Numbered from the stretch's first letter, positions 9,261 to 21,342 are shown. The stretch is DNA of 46,806 nt from Xanthomonas arboricola (GCF_003353015.1 NZ_QREM01000009.1:299538-346343); one strand, 5' to 3'. Numbers and translations: made by a program. Notes: generated by a model not told the origin, from the sequence alone.

Positions 9261-10026
9261 CACGTACCTCGATCTGTTGCGCGCGCAGGAATTGCTTGAG
9301 TTCCGGGATCGGAATCGCGCCGCTGTGGAACACGCTTGCCGCCAGCGCGCCATCGACATCGGCCTGGTCGAACACGTCGGCAAAATGCTGCATGTCGCCC
9401 GCACCGCCGGAGGCAATCAACGGCACGTGGCACAGCGCACGCACCTGGCGCAGCTGCGCGATGTCGTAGCCGCGCCGCACGCCGTCGTTGTCCATGCAGT
9501 TGAGCACGATCTCGCCGGCGCCCAGGCGCTGCGCCTCGGCCACCCAGTCCAGCGTGCGCATCGGCAGGGCCTGGGTCTTGCTCGGATCGCCGGTGTAGCG
9601 GCGCACACGCCACTGCCCATCGTCCTCGCGGATCGAATCGATGCCGACCACCACGCATTGCACGCCGAAGGCATCGGCCAGTTCGGAGATCAGCTGCGGC
9701 CTGCCGAGCGCCGGCGAGTTGATCGAAATCTTGTCGGCACCGGCATGCAGCACCGCGCGCGCGGTTTCCACATCGCCAATGCCGCCGGCCACGCAGAACG
9801 GGATATCGATCAGCCGCGCGACCCGCTCGACCCAGGTGTAATCGACCGAGCGCCCTTCCGGGCTGGCACCGATGTCGTAGAACACCAGTTCGTCTGCGCC
9901 CTGGTCGCGGTAGCGCAGCGCCAGTTCGACGATGTCGCCCATGTCGATGTGGTCGCGGAACTTGACGCCCTTGACCACGCGCCCGTCGCGCACGTCCAGG
10001 CAGGGAATGATGCGGCGGCTCAGCAT
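9250..10026 (-). CDS. hisF: Imidazole glycerol phosphate synthase cyclase subunit HisF
   Basis: This (beta/alpha)8-barrel enzyme pairs with HisH to convert PRFAR and ammonia to imidazole glycerol phosphate and AICAR. The 258 residues start [19 protein letters not shown], which carries the catalytic aspartate of the first strand. [20 protein letters not shown] and [13 protein letters not shown] are the other barrel phosphate-binding and catalytic segments. The start at 10026 overlaps the hisA stop by 7 bp, which suggests translational coupling and stoichiometric synthesis with hisA and hisH. Confidence 0.96.
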   Translation of the reverse strand: MLSRRIIPCLDVRDGRVVKGVKFRDHIDMGDIVELALRYRDQGADELVFYDIGASPEGRSVDYTWVERVARLIDIPFCVAGGIGDVETARAVLHAGADKISINSPALGRPQLISELADAFGVQCVVVGIDSIREDDGQWRVRRYTGDPSKTQALPMRTLDWVAEAQRLGAGEIVLNCMDNDGVRRGYDIAQLRQVRALCHVPLIASGGAGDMQHFADVFDQADVDGALAASVFHSGAIPIPELKQFLRAQQIEVRDGQ

Positions 10027-10754
10027 GCCAGTGCCTCCTTCAACGCCAGATGCCCTTCCAGCAAGGCCTTGCCGAGCACGATGCCGGCGCAGCCGGCAGC
10101 CTTGGCGGCAGCGACATCGGCCAGGTTGCGCGCGCCGCCGGACACCTGCACCTGCAGCTGCGGCGCCAGCATGCGCAAGTGCGCGTACAAATCCATGTTT
10201 GGGCCGGACAGCATGCCGTCGCGGGCGATGTCGGTGCACAGCAGATGTTGCAGCCCGGCCTGCGCGTAACGTACGGCCAGCTGATCCAGCGTGGCGTCGG
10301 CCGCTTCGGTCCAGCCGTGCACCGGCAACTGCCATACGCCGTCGGCGTCCTGGCGCGTGTCCAGCGCGATGGTCAGCCGATCGGCGCCGAATTCCTGCAG
10401 CCAGCCGATGACGGTATCGGCCTGGCGCACCGCCAACGAGCCGATCACCACGCGTGCGGCGCCGGCATCGAGGATGCGTGCCACGTCCTCGCGTGAGCGC
10501 ACGCCACCGCCGGTCTGCACCTGCAAGCCGGTGGCACGGGCGATCTCGCCGAGCGTGCTCGCCAGCGTATAACCGCCGGCCTTTGCCGCATCCAGATCGA
10601 CCAGATGCATCCACTGCGCGCCGGCATCGGCAAATGCCTGCGCGCGTGGCAGCACATCGTCGCCGTACTGCGTCTCGCGCGCGTAGTCGCCTTGCAGCAA
10701 GCGCACCACGCGGCCATTGCGGATATCCAGCGCCGGGTAAACGGTGAAACTCAT
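10020..10754 (-). CDS. hisA: ProFAR isomerase HisA
   Basis: This is the 1-(5-phosphoribosyl)-5-[(5-phosphoribosylamino)methylideneamino]imidazole-4-carboxamide isomerase, which opens the ribose ring by an Amadori rearrangement. The 244-residue (beta/alpha)8 barrel starts [20 protein letters not shown], containing the general-base aspartate. VQTGGGVRS and the C-terminal [13 protein letters not shown] are the paired phosphate-binding sites, and [14 protein letters not shown] carries the second catalytic aspartate. The ATG overlaps the hisH stop as ATGA. Confidence 0.96.
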   Translation of the reverse strand: MSFTVYPALDIRNGRVVRLLQGDYARETQYGDDVLPRAQAFADAGAQWMHLVDLDAAKAGGYTLASTLGEIARATGLQVQTGGGVRSREDVARILDAGAARVVIGSLAVRQADTVIGWLQEFGADRLTIALDTRQDADGVWQLPVHGWTEAADATLDQLAVRYAQAGLQHLLCTDIARDGMLSGPNMDLYAHLRMLAPQLQVQVSGGARNLADVAAAKAAGCAGIVLGKALLEGHLALKEALAC

Positions 10755-11353
10755 GGGAAGCTCATCTCAAGAAAATTGCGCAGGATGCGTGCACCGGTCT
10801 CGGCCGAACGCTCGGGGTGGAACTGCGCGCCGCAGCGCAGGCCTTGCTGCACCACTGCGGTGAACAGACCGCCGTGGTCGCAGGCGGCCACGGTGTCGGC
10901 CGTTACCGGCGCGGCATACCCATGCACGAAATAGGCACTGGCGCGCTCCGGCAAGCCGGCCAGCAACGCGGAGTCGCGCATCGGCACCAGCTGGTTCCAG
11001 CCCATATGCGGCACGCGAATGCCGAGCGCAGGCGTCATGTGCCGCACGATGCCCGGCAGCACGCCCAGGCAATCGACATTGCCTTCTTCGGAATGTTCGA
11101 ACAGCAGTTGCATGCCCAGGCAGATGCCGATCAGCGGCACCTGCAGGTGTCGCAACGGCTCGACCAGGCCCTGTGCGCGCAGGCGCGCCATCGCTTCGGG
11201 TGCGGCGCCGACGCCAGGCAGGATCACCCGCTGCGCCCCCTGCAGCCCGTCTGCATCGCGTACCAGGCGCGCTTCCACGCCCAGCCGTTCCAATGCGTAG
11301 CGCACCGAGCCCAGATTGGCGCCGCCGGCATCGATCAACGCGACATCGGTCAT
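10751..11353 (-). CDS. hisH: Imidazole glycerol phosphate synthase glutaminase subunit HisH
   Basis: This class I glutamine amidotransferase supplies ammonia to HisF. The 200 residues contain the oxyanion-strand region [13 protein letters not shown], the nucleophile cysteine in [13 protein letters not shown] and the catalytic His/Glu in [12 protein letters not shown] chose the ATG at 11353 because it overlaps the hisB stop as ATGA and starts the family's usual [19 protein letters not shown] segment. Confidence 0.96.
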   Translation of the reverse strand: MTDVALIDAGGANLGSVRYALERLGVEARLVRDADGLQGAQRVILPGVGAAPEAMARLRAQGLVEPLRHLQVPLIGICLGMQLLFEHSEEGNVDCLGVLPGIVRHMTPALGIRVPHMGWNQLVPMRDSALLAGLPERASAYFVHGYAAPVTADTVAACDHGGLFTAVVQQGLRCGAQFHPERSAETGARILRNFLEMSFP

Positions 11354-12477
11354 AGCGCACCCTTGGTGGTGGGCAACGCAGTGCCTTCGCGACGGATCGC
11401 CTGGCGCAGCGCACGCGCCAGGGCCTTGAAGCAGGCCTCGACCTTGTGGTGGTCGTTCTCGCCACGCACGCTCAGGTGCAGGTTCAAACCGGAGGCATCG
11501 CAGATCGAGCGGAAGAAATGCGGCACCAGCTCGGTCGGCATGTCGCCGACACGTTCGCGCTTGAACTCGCCTTCGAACACGAAGTACGGCCGTCCGCTGA
11601 AATCCAGCGCGGCGCTGGCGATGGTTTCGTCCATCGGCAACGTGAAGCCATGCCGGGCGGTGTCGCCGGCCACGCGCCACGGGCTGTCGTCGGGATCGAA
11701 GCCGTAACGGCCGATGCCGCGCTTGTCGCCCAGCGCTTCGCGCAAGGCCTGGCCCAGCGCCAGACCGGTGTCTTCGATGGTGTGATGCTCGTCGATATGC
11801 AGATCGCCCTCGGCACGGATATCCAGCGCAAAGCCACCGTGCTTGCCGATCTGTTCCAGCATGTGGTCGAAGAACGGCAGGCCGGTGGCGGTCTTCGGTT
11901 CGGCCACGCGATCCAGATCCAGTTCGACGCGGATTTTGGTTTCCTTGGTGTTGCGCTGGACCACCGCACGCCGTGGCGCATCGGCCAGCTCGTGCGCAAT
12001 GCCTGGCCAGTCCCACTCGCCGCCGAATTCGTCGGTGCGCAGCTGGAAACCGCGGATATTGAGGTTCTGCGCGAACTGGATGTCGGTGATGCGGTCGCCC
12101 ACCATGGCCGAGCGTGCCCAGTCGATCGTGCGGTCCTGCAGGTAAGGCACCATCAGGCCGACACCGGGTTTGCGCGTGGGCGCGTTGTCGGCCGGCCAGC
12201 TGCAGTCGATCAACACCTCGCGGAACACGATGCCCTGGCTGGCGAAGATCTGCAGCATCAGGTTGTTCGGGCCATCGAAGGACGCGCGCGGATAGCTCTC
12301 GCTGCCCAGGCCATCCTGGTTGCTGACGATGACGAACTGATAGCCGGCGTCGCGCAGCTTGAGCATCGCCGGAATCACATTGTCGACCAGGCGCAGTTTT
12401 TCGTAGGCGTCGATCTGGTAATCGGCCGGCTCGGTGATCAGCGTGCCGTCGCGGTCGACGAAGAGAATCGGGGTCAT
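11350..12477 (-). CDS. hisB: Bifunctional histidinol-phosphatase / imidazoleglycerol-phosphate dehydratase HisB
   Basis: This cytoplasmic enzyme carries out two histidine-pathway steps. The N-terminal HAD-type phosphatase (about 1-170) has [10 protein letters not shown] with the nucleophile aspartate and [11 protein letters not shown]. The C-terminal dehydratase has [32 protein letters not shown] and the later HFFRS and [13 protein letters not shown] metal-binding segments. The 375-residue length is that of the fused gammaproteobacterial form. The start at 12477 overlaps the hisC stop by 4 bp. Confidence 0.96.
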   Translation of the reverse strand: MTPILFVDRDGTLITEPADYQIDAYEKLRLVDNVIPAMLKLRDAGYQFVIVSNQDGLGSESYPRASFDGPNNLMLQIFASQGIVFREVLIDCSWPADNAPTRKPGVGLMVPYLQDRTIDWARSAMVGDRITDIQFAQNLNIRGFQLRTDEFGGEWDWPGIAHELADAPRRAVVQRNTKETKIRVELDLDRVAEPKTATGLPFFDHMLEQIGKHGGFALDIRAEGDLHIDEHHTIEDTGLALGQALREALGDKRGIGRYGFDPDDSPWRVAGDTARHGFTLPMDETIASAALDFSGRPYFVFEGEFKRERVGDMPTELVPHFFRSICDASGLNLHLSVRGENDHHKVEACFKALARALRQAIRREGTALPTTKGAL

Positions 12478-13561
12478 GCAGCGGCCTCCTGCGTGCGTTG
12501 CAGCGCGCTCAGCACGCGCGCGTTCTGGTCGGGCGTGCCCAGGGTGATGCGCAGGGCATCGGACAGCTGCGGCACCGCGCGTTGATCGCGCACCACCACG
12601 CCGGCCTCCAGCAGCGCCTGGAATGCGGCTTCGGCATCGTCGAAACGCACCAGCAGGAAGTTGCCCTGCGAGGGATACACCTGACGCACGCCGGCCAGCT
12701 GTTCGAGCGCGGCATGTACGCGCGTGCGCTCGCTGCGCACCTCGGCGATGCGCCGGCGCGTGACCTCCAGCGCCGGCGCAGACAGGGCCTGCTCGGCCAT
12801 GGTTGCACATGGCGTCGGCACCGGATACGGCGCCTGGCAGCGCCGCAGCAGCGCGATCAGCTCGGCGCTGGCGATCAGGCTGCCGATGCGTGCCGCTGCC
12901 AGCGCATGCGCCTTGGACAAGGTGCGCAACACCGCCAGATTGTCGTAGCGCACAAGCAGGCTCGCAGCCGACGGCACATCGGAGAATTCGCCATAGGCTT
13001 CGTCGACGACCACCAGCGCCTTGCCCTGCAAAGCCTGCAGGGCGGTTTCGATCTCGTCCAGGGCAATCGCCGAGCCGGCCGGGTTGGACGGCGAGCACAG
13101 GAACACCAGCTTGGCCTGCGAGCTCAGCGCTGCTTCGACGATCGCCGGGATATCCGCGTGGAAACCGTCCGGTCCATCCACCAGCGGCACCTCGACCAGG
13201 GGGGCGTTCTGCAGGCGCGCGCAGACCGCGTACATGCCGAACACCGGCGGGGTCACCACCACCGCATCGCGCCCGGGCACGCACAGGCCACGCACCAGCA
13301 GGTCGATTGCCTCGTCGCTGCCACGGCCGATCAGCAGTTGCTCTGGCGCGCAGCCATACAGCCCCGCCAATGCAGCGCGCAGACCCTTGGGCTGCGGATC
13401 CGGGTAGCGCCGCGTGCTGCCGTCGGGATCGGCCGGGTTGCCCCAGGCCGATTCGTTGGCGTTGAGCCAGACATCGCCCTGCAAGGCGCTGGTGCGTGCC
13501 GACGAATAGCCGGCAAATGCACGCAGGTCTTCGCGCACCAGTTCCAGAATCGATGGCGTAC

Positions 13562-13565
<4 letters not shown>
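12474..13565 (-). CDS. hisC: Histidinol-phosphate aminotransferase HisC
   Basis: This PLP-dependent fold-type I aminotransferase converts imidazole acetol phosphate to histidinol phosphate using glutamate. The 363 residues show [51 protein letters not shown] and the Schiff-base lysine in [15 protein letters not shown]. The start at 13565 overlaps the hisD stop as ATGA; frames extending upstream lie inside hisD. Confidence 0.96.
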
Positions 13566-15777
<2,212 letters not shown>

Positions 15778-16104
15778 TCAGTGGGATTCGACAGGGCGCG
15801 CCGATTGCTCGCGCAGGGCCTCGGCATAGCCGCCGGCGCCATGTTCCAGGGTGCGCGCAACGCGCCCGATGGTGGTCACGCTGACCTGGGTCAGCTCGTG
15901 GATCTCGCGATACGGCACGCCCTTGATTAACAAGGGCACCACCCGCCAGCGGTCGGACATGGCCTCCAGCTCGGCGGGCGTGCACAGGTCGCGCAGAAAG
16001 GCCTCGACCGCACCGGGGTCCTTCAGGCACGCCAGCGCATCGGCCAGCATCTTGAGGGAGGCGGCGGCATCGGCACTTTCGCGGGGGGCAGGTCGTTGTT
16101 TCAT
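15778..16104 (-). CDS. TrpR-superfamily YerC/YecD-like regulator heading the his operon
   Basis: This 108-residue DNA-binding protein resembles TrpR. Helical residues 10-60 contain ADALACLKDPGAVEAFLRDL and LCTPAELEAMSDRW. A helix-turn-helix follows (LLIKGVPYREIHELTQVSVTTIGRVARTL, about 58-86), matching the YerC/YecD family. Its position as first gene of the his operon, plus a 12-bp perfect dyad over its own promoter and start codon, suggests a histidine-responsive autoregulator. That is inference; TrpR-like proteins have been proposed as his repressors, but I cannot verify a precedent here. The ATG at 16104 is preferred because the 43-residue in-frame extension crosses the dyad and lacks family similarity. 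No Shine-Dalgarno is visible. Confidence 0.85.
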   Translation of the reverse strand: MKQRPAPRESADAAASLKMLADALACLKDPGAVEAFLRDLCTPAELEAMSDRWRVVPLLIKGVPYREIHELTQVSVTTIGRVARTLEHGAGGYAEALREQSARPVESH

Positions 16105-16141
16105 TGCGTTAATGTAATAGCGTGTTAGCACATTAACGCAA
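16104..16141 (-). promoter_or_regulatory. Perfect 12-bp dyad, candidate operator of the his operon
   Basis: TTGCGTTAATGT (16104-16115) and ACATTAACGCAA (16130-16141) are exact reverse complements separated by 14 bp. The dyad begins at the A of the yerC ATG and covers the likely -10 and -35 boxes, so a bound protein would exclude RNA polymerase. The A+T-rich core stands out against the surrounding G+C-rich DNA. YerC itself is the obvious ligand, by position and family. Confidence 0.7.
16114..16141 (-). promoter_or_regulatory. Candidate his operon promoter
   Basis: On the minus strand TTGCGT (16136-16141), a 16-bp spacer and TATTAC (16114-16119) resemble sigma-70 boxes. The predicted start would lie within a few bases of the yerC ATG at 16104, giving a nearly leaderless transcript. 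Both hexamers lie inside the dyad. Confidence 0.45.
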
Positions 16142-16206
16142 ACACGGGCCATGGGACAAGCCCGGCGAGTGGAGCGTTCAGAGAAGTTCCAAACCGTGTG
16201 GCGAGT

Positions 16207-16245
16207 CAGAAACGACAAACCCACCGGCACCAAGGTGCCGATGGG
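16207..16245 (-). terminator. Intrinsic terminator of hisS
   Basis: On the minus strand CCCATCGGCACC and GGTGCCGGTGGG (16245-16220) form a 12-bp stem. Its only non-Watson-Crick pair is U-G in this orientation but a C-A mismatch in the other. TTTGTCGTTT follows. It lies 83 bp after the hisS stop and upstream of the yerC promoter, separating the two units. Confidence 0.7.
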
Positions 16246-16327
16246 CCTGTTTGTGCGTTGGCATGCGCCCAGCGCTGCGGGCTGCCTTCACCGACCTGGC
16301 GACGCCCTCCCGCTGCGTCCAGCGACA

Positions 16328-17764
16328 TCAATCGCCGCTGACGCCCCCGGCCACCAGCATCGCCCTGGCCTGCTCCAGCTCCACCAGCAAGGTGCTGGCC
16401 AGCTCGTCGCGGGCCACCTCGAACTGCTGCTCGCGCACCAGGTCCTTGACCGCCACCACCCCGCGCGCCAGCTCGTCGTCGCCGGCCAGCACCACGAAGC
16501 GGATGCCTGCGCGCGCGGCGTACTGGAACTGCTTGCCGATCTTCTTCGGCTCCATCTGCACTTCGGTATTGATGCCGCCGATGCGCAGCCGGCGCGCGAT
16601 ATCCAGCGCATCGCCCAGGCGTGACTCGTCCATCAGCGCCACCATCGCGTGCACGCTGCTCTCGGCGATGCCCTGGATCAGGCCGGCCTCGCGCAGCTGC
16701 CAGAACAGCCGGGTCAGGCCGATCGAAATGCCCACGCCGGGCAATTTGGACTTGGTGTAGTGGCTGGCCAGGCTTTCATAGCGGCCGCCCGAGCAGATCG
16801 AGCCGATCTGCGGGTGGTCGGTCAGCGTGGTCTCGTAGACGGTGCCGGTGTAATAGTCCAGCCCGCGCGCGATCGAGAAGTTCAGGCAGTACGCGCTCTC
16901 GGGCACGCCCAGCGCCTTGACCAGCTCCAGCACTTCGCGCAGCTCGGCGATGCCCTCGCCCAGGGTCGCGCTCGCAGCGACCGAGGCCTCCAGCGCCTGC
17001 AGCTGCGCCAGCGCATCGGCATGCCCGTTCGAGCGCACCGCCACGAAGGCCAGGATCCTGTCGACCTGCGCGGCGGCGATGCCGAAGCCTTCGCCCACCA
17101 GCGTGTCGCGCACGTAGTCGGCGCCGCGCTTGTCGATCTTGTCGACCTCGCGCAACACCGCCAGCTGCAGCTCGCCCTCGGCCACGCCCAGGCTTTCGAA
17201 GAAGCCGCGCAGCAGCTTGCGGTTGTTCAACTGCACCTTGAAATCGCCGATGCCCAGCTCGGCGAACACCGCGTGGATCACCGCCAGTACTTCGGCGTCG
17301 TAGCGGATGCTCAGCGCGTCCTTGCCGATCACGTCGATGTCGCACTGGTAGAACTCGCGGAAACGCCCGCGCTGGGCACGCTCGCCGCGATACACCCGCT
17401 GCATCTGGTAGCGGCGGAACGGGAAGCTCAGCTCGTGCTCGTGCTCGGCCACATAGCGGGCCAGCGGCACGGTCAGGTCGAAGCGCAGCGCCAGCTCCGG
17501 CAGGCCGCCACTCTCGGCACCCTCGTCGGCAGCGGCAGCGGCATTGGCCAGCGCGCCGGTGGACTGCACGAAGTACACCTGGCGCTCGGTCTCGCCACCG
17601 GACTTGGTCAGCAACACATCCGACAGCTCGAACACCGGCGTTTCGACCGGCAGGAACCCGAACCGCTCGTAGTTGCGGCGGATGACGTCCAGCATGCGCT
17701 GGAACGCGATCTGCTCGCGCGGCAGCAATTCCATGATGCCGGGCGGCGTACGGGGCTTGATCAC
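16328..17764 (-). CDS. hisS: Histidyl-tRNA synthetase HisS
   Basis: This class II aminoacyl-tRNA synthetase charges tRNA-His. The 478 residues show motif 1 near [34 protein letters not shown], motif 2 ([22 protein letters not shown]), the histidine-binding [11 protein letters not shown] and SICSGGRYE, motif 3 ([12 protein letters not shown]), and a C-terminal anticodon-binding domain. I chose the GTG at 17764 ([10 protein letters not shown]) because AGGAG lies 8 nt upstream and Xanthomonas HisS proteins start here. Its position beside the his operon is common in this genus. The protein is somewhat longer than E. coli HisS, with insertions. Confidence 0.96.
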   Translation of the reverse strand: MIKPRTPPGIMELLPREQIAFQRMLDVIRRNYERFGFLPVETPVFELSDVLLTKSGGETERQVYFVQSTGALANAAAAADEGAESGGLPELALRFDLTVPLARYVAEHEHELSFPFRRYQMQRVYRGERAQRGRFREFYQCDIDVIGKDALSIRYDAEVLAVIHAVFAELGIGDFKVQLNNRKLLRGFFESLGVAEGELQLAVLREVDKIDKRGADYVRDTLVGEGFGIAAAQVDRILAFVAVRSNGHADALAQLQALEASVAASATLGEGIAELREVLELVKALGVPESAYCLNFSIARGLDYYTGTVYETTLTDHPQIGSICSGGRYESLASHYTKSKLPGVGISIGLTRLFWQLREAGLIQGIAESSVHAMVALMDESRLGDALDIARRLRIGGINTEVQMEPKKIGKQFQYAARAGIRFVVLAGDDELARGVVAVKDLVREQQFEVARDELASTLLVELEQARAMLVAGGVSGD

Positions 17765-17801
17765 GAGCGAAACTCCTGCAGGGCAATATGGCGAACGCGC
17801 A

Positions 17802-17807
17802 ATTCTA
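17802..17807 (-). promoter_or_regulatory. Candidate -10 box of hisS
   Basis: TAGAAT on the minus strand lies 37 nt before the hisS GTG and upstream of its AGGAG ribosome site. No convincing -35 box is visible 16-18 bp further upstream, so confidence is modest. Confidence 0.35.
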
Positions 17808-17872
17808 CCGGCTGGGCGGCCGCGCTGACCGCATGGCGTATCATTCACACGCATTCCAGCAGTGCGTGACTC

Positions 17873-18634
17873 ATGTACCGGCAGCTTCCAGACCCCAGCA
17901 CGACCTGCCCGGCGCCAAGCGCGGCCGGGAGCAGCGATGCGCGCGGTTCCGACTGCGCACAGTGCGCGGTCCGTGGCCGGGCCATCTGCGCGGCACTGTC
18001 GCCGCAGGAAATGGACGCACTCGACCAGGCCACCAGCGCCCAGTCGTATGCGCCCGGCAGCACCCTGGTGCGCGCCGGCGACACCCGCCAGCACGTCTAT
18101 ACGCTGACCTCCGGTGCGCTGCGCATGGTGCGCACGCTGGCCGACGGCCGCCGCCAGGTCACCGGCTTCGTGCTGCCCGGCGACTATGTCGGCCTGACCG
18201 AAACGCCGCAGCACCGCCACGATATCGAAGCCATCATCGACAGCCGGGTCTGCCGCACGCCGATGGCGCAGATGCGCCAGTTGCGTGAGCGCTACCCGCA
18301 GCTGGAACGCAAGCTGCTGCAGCGCGCCAGCATGGAACTGGCCGCCGCGCAGGACACCGGCCTGCTGCTGGCGCGCCTGCAACCGGGCGAACGGCTGGCG
18401 CATTTCCTGCTGCGCCTGGCCGCCCGCTCCACCCAGCCCGGCGCCAGCGGCGACACCGTCGCGCTGCCGATGAGCCGTAGCGATATCGCCGACCATCTCG
18501 GGCTGACCGTGGAAACGGTCAGCCGCACCTTCACCAAGCTCAAGCAACAGCAGTTGATCGCGCTACCGCAGCTCCACCTGGTGCAGATCCTCAACTACAC
18601 GGCGCTGCGTCGCCTGGCAGGCGATACCGTCTGA
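17873..18634 (+). CDS. CRP/FNR-family regulator of FNR type with an N-terminal cysteine cluster
   Basis: This 253-residue transcription factor has a cyclic-nucleotide-binding-like beta roll (about 45-150), a dimer helix and a C-terminal winged helix-turn-helix ([23 protein letters not shown]). The recognition helix carries E214, S217 and R218, the FNR/ANR pattern that reads TTGAT-type half sites. Cysteines at 28, 31 and 39 (C-X2-C-X7-C) plus C127 resemble the four oxygen-sensitive cluster ligands of FNR. The X7 spacing is the FnrN/FixK1 type; E. coli FNR has X5. An extra cysteine lies at 12. It probably activates microaerobic genes. It is divergent from hisS, starting 109 bp away. Confidence 0.85.
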   Translation: MYRQLPDPSTTCPAPSAAGSSDARGSDCAQCAVRGRAICAALSPQEMDALDQATSAQSYAPGSTLVRAGDTRQHVYTLTSGALRMVRTLADGRRQVTGFVLPGDYVGLTETPQHRHDIEAIIDSRVCRTPMAQMRQLRERYPQLERKLLQRASMELAAAQDTGLLLARLQPGERLAHFLLRLAARSTQPGASGDTVALPMSRSDIADHLGLTVETVSRTFTKLKQQQLIALPQLHLVQILNYTALRRLAGDTV

Positions 18635-18725
18635 AACCGGCCAGCCGGCGGGATCGCTGCGACGGGCAGGCAGGCACACCCACTGCTGACGCAGGCAATG
18701 CGGACGCTGGTCACCCCGTCACGCC

Positions 18726-19472
18726 TCAGCGCCCACCCACATCGGCACTGGCCACCGACGCACCGCATCCGCCGCCCAGCAGCCGCGATTGCCGCAGCCA
18801 GGCCCGATCCGGGTAGTAGGCGAACACGAAGGCGCCTTCACGCAAGGTATCGATCAACTGTCTGGCCACCGCCGGACGCACCGCCGGGCAGCCCAGGCTG
18901 CGGCCGAGCCGGCCCTGGGTGCGGATCACCGCCTCGCTGACGTAGGGCGCACCATGGATCACGATCGCGCGATCGCGCGCATGGTCGTTGAAGCCCGGCT
19001 CCAGGCCCTTGAGCCGTAGCGAATAACCGTTGTGGCCGGTATACGACTCCTGCGCGGTGAATGCGCCCAGGCTGGACTGGAAACTGCCGTCGTCATTGGA
19101 GAACTTGGCCGCCAGGTTGTTGCCGGTATTGCGCCCGTGCGCCACCCATTCCTGGAACAGCAGCCGCTGCCGCTCCAGGTCGAACACCCACAGCCGGCGC
19201 TCGGTCGACGGCCGGCTGTAGTCGATGACGCTGAGCACGCGCTCGGCACCCACCTGCTGGCGCTGCCGCGCGCATTGCAGGGCCTCGGCCGCCAGCGCGA
19301 GCACCTGGCGATCCAGCGACGGCGCCTGCCGCGCCAGTGCATCGACCAGCCCGATACGCGGTGCGCCCAGCCCAGGCAAGGGCGAGGCGGAAATGGCATC
19401 GGCCGCGCTGGCCGTTCCGGCCGTTGCCCATCCACACAACGCGGCGGCAACGGCGATCACTCGATAAGACAT
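18726..19472 (-). CDS. Murein L,D-transpeptidase catalytic-domain protein (YkuD-like)
   Basis: This 248-residue protein has a signal peptide (SYRVIAVAAALCGWATAGTA, cleavage near ASA-AD) and is predicted periplasmic. The catalytic domain carries H173 in AIVIHGAPYVSE and nucleophile C195 in GRLGRSLGCPAV, the H...S-x-G-C pattern of L,D-transpeptidases. The spacing and the surrounding YTGHNGYSLRLKGLEPG segment match the YkuD_2 branch. The ATG at 19472 is selected because it starts directly at the signal peptide. It probably modifies peptidoglycan cross-links or attaches proteins. It is convergent with the FNR-type gene and co-oriented with thrC upstream. Confidence 0.82.
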   Translation of the reverse strand: MSYRVIAVAAALCGWATAGTASAADAISASPLPGLGAPRIGLVDALARQAPSLDRQVLALAAEALQCARQRQQVGAERVLSVIDYSRPSTERRLWVFDLERQRLLFQEWVAHGRNTGNNLAAKFSNDDGSFQSSLGAFTAQESYTGHNGYSLRLKGLEPGFNDHARDRAIVIHGAPYVSEAVIRTQGRLGRSLGCPAVRPAVARQLIDTLREGAFVFAYYPDRAWLRQSRLLGGGCGASVASADVGGR

Positions 19473-19573
19473 GCAACAACCCACAGCGGACGCGGCGCCA
19501 CGCCGGGGCCGCACCCACTACAAATAGCCCCATGGGCGGCACTTTCCAAGCCCGATACCCTGAACACGTTCGG

Positions 19574-20881
19574 TCAGGCCGCATCCGCCAGCAGGCGCTG
19601 CCGGAACGCGGCGTAGTCCGGCGCCAGCGTTTCGGCATGCGCCGGACGCTGCAGCAGCGCGGCCAGCGCCGGTGGAACCTCCACTGCACGCCCGATCAGG
19701 GGCTCGACCACGCCTTCGAACTTGGCCGGATGCGCGGTGGCGGCCACCGCCCAGTCGCCGGTGCCGCCCTCGGCTCCTTCCGCGCGCAGCTGCTCCAGCA
19801 CATGCACGGCGGTGGCGGTATGCGGGCAATGCACTTCGCCATAGCGGGCAAAGCGCTGCTGCACGGTGTGGCGGATCGCCGCATCGTCCACCGAAAGCGC
19901 ACGGAAGGCCTCGCGCAACGCGGCATCGTCGCCGTCGTAGAGCCAGCGCAGCCGTTCGAAGTTGCTCGGCGCGCCCACGTCCATTGCATTGGCCAGCGTC
20001 GCCACGCTGGGCTGCGGCGCGTAATCGTCGCCGGCAAAATAATCCGGCAACACATGATTGGCATTGGACGCCAGCGCGATGCGGCCCAGCGGCACGCCGA
20101 GCGCGCGCGCCAGGATCGCCGCCAGCCCGTTGCCCAGGTTGCCGGTGGGCACCACCAGGTTCAGCGCGGCACCTGTGCCGGCATGGTGCTGCAGGGCGGC
20201 GTGCGCGTAGTAGCTCATCTGCGGCAGCAGGCGCCCCAGGCTGATGCTGTTGGCCGAACTCAGCGGCAGCTGCGCCTGCAGCGCGGCATCGTTCAGGGCC
20301 TGCTTGACCATCGCCTGGCAATCGTCGAACGAACCGGCCACGCGCAGGGCCTGGATGTTGTCGCCGAAGCAGCCCAGCTGATGCGCCTGGCGCGGCGACA
20401 CGCGGCCATCCGGATACAGCACCACCACGCGCAGGCCCGGCTGGCGATGGAAGGCCGCCGCCACCGCAGCGCCGGTGTCGCCGGAAGTGGCGACCAGGAT
20501 GGTGAGCGGCCGGCCTTCGGCACGCCGCAGGCGGGTCAGGCAGGCCGCAAGAAAGCGCGCACCGAAGTCCTTGAACGCGGCGGTCGGGCCATGGAACAGC
20601 TCCAGCGCGTAATCGCCGGGCGTGCCCAGGGCCACCAACGGCGCCGGGAAGTCGAACGCTTCGGCACAGATGGCCGGCAGCTCTGGCGCCAACGCATCGC
20701 CGTCGAAGAATGGCTGCAGCAACGTGGCGGCGGTGTCGGCCAGCGTGGCGCCTGCCGTCAGCGTGCGTGCCGATGGCAGGGACTGCGGCACGTACAGGCC
20801 GCCATCGGGCGCCAGGCCGGCGGCAATCGCCTGGCTCAGGCTTGCGGCGGGTGCGCCGCCACGGGTGGAGAGGAAGTTCAT
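19574..20881 (-). CDS. thrC: Threonine synthase ThrC
   Basis: This PLP enzyme converts O-phosphohomoserine to threonine, the last step of the pathway. The 435 residues start NFLSTRGGAPAASLSQAIAAG. The Schiff-base lysine K104 lies in ELFHGPTAAFKDFGARF, followed by LVATSGDTGAAVAAAF and the phosphate-binding VVPTGNLGNGLA. The start at 20881 gives the canonical N-terminus; the upstream in-frame extension is low-complexity. It is separated from thrB by 535 bp that hold an opposite-strand gene, so it may have its own promoter. Confidence 0.95.
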   Translation of the reverse strand: MNFLSTRGGAPAASLSQAIAAGLAPDGGLYVPQSLPSARTLTAGATLADTAATLLQPFFDGDALAPELPAICAEAFDFPAPLVALGTPGDYALELFHGPTAAFKDFGARFLAACLTRLRRAEGRPLTILVATSGDTGAAVAAAFHRQPGLRVVVLYPDGRVSPRQAHQLGCFGDNIQALRVAGSFDDCQAMVKQALNDAALQAQLPLSSANSISLGRLLPQMSYYAHAALQHHAGTGAALNLVVPTGNLGNGLAAILARALGVPLGRIALASNANHVLPDYFAGDDYAPQPSVATLANAMDVGAPSNFERLRWLYDGDDAALREAFRALSVDDAAIRHTVQQRFARYGEVHCPHTATAVHVLEQLRAEGAEGGTGDWAVAATAHPAKFEGVVEPLIGRAVEVPPALAALLQRPAHAETLAPDYAAFRQRLLADAA

Positions 20882-21027
20882 GATGACGACTCCAGACAAG
20901 ACGAAGACGGGGTATTGCCCGTGAATGAAAACACCGGACACTGCGGCATAGCCGCGCCGCGCCGCGGCGGCGCCCGGCAAGCGCGGCGCGGCGCTATGCT
21001 GCGCGCACCTTCCAGTGGAGCCGGCAG

Positions 21028-21342
21028 ATGATCAAGGTCAGCGTGATGTACCCCTACCGCGAAGGCGCCCGCTTCGACCACGCCTACTACCGCGACGCGC
21101 ACATGCCGCTGGTGAGCGCGCGGATGGGCGCGGCCTGCCTGCGCTACACGGTGGACAAGGGCATCGGCGGCGGCGAGCCGGGCAGCCCGCCGGCCTACAT
21201 CGGCATGTGCCACATCTTCTGCGAGTCGGTGGAGGCCTTCAACGCCGGCTTCGGGCCGCATGCGCAGGAAATCCTGGGCGACATTCCCAACTACACCGAT
21301 CTGGCGCCGGTGATGCAGATCAGCGAGGTCGTGGTCGGTTGA
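21028..21342 (+). CDS. EthD-family small protein
   Basis: This 104-residue protein of ferredoxin-like dimeric alpha+beta-barrel type starts IKVSVMYPYREGARFDHAYY, followed by HMPLVSARMG. The Y-Y-x-x-H-M-P-L segment is the EthD signature, seen in proteins accompanying some ether or sterol degradation systems and in many uncharacterised genes. It ends with a conserved NYTDLAPVMQISEVV strand. GGAG lies about 11 nt before the ATG. It is the only plus-strand gene in the thr block, between thrC and thrB, so it is transcribed separately. No enzymatic role can be assigned. Confidence 0.75.
   Translation: MIKVSVMYPYREGARFDHAYYRDAHMPLVSARMGAACLRYTVDKGIGGGEPGSPPAYIGMCHIFCESVEAFNAGFGPHAQEILGDIPNYTDLAPVMQISEVVVG

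Noticed and set aside
16105..16233. His-type leader peptide upstream of yerC/hisG
   Set aside because: The in-frame extension contains a single His and no His run, and no competing hairpins were found. The hairpin nearby fits the hisS terminator.
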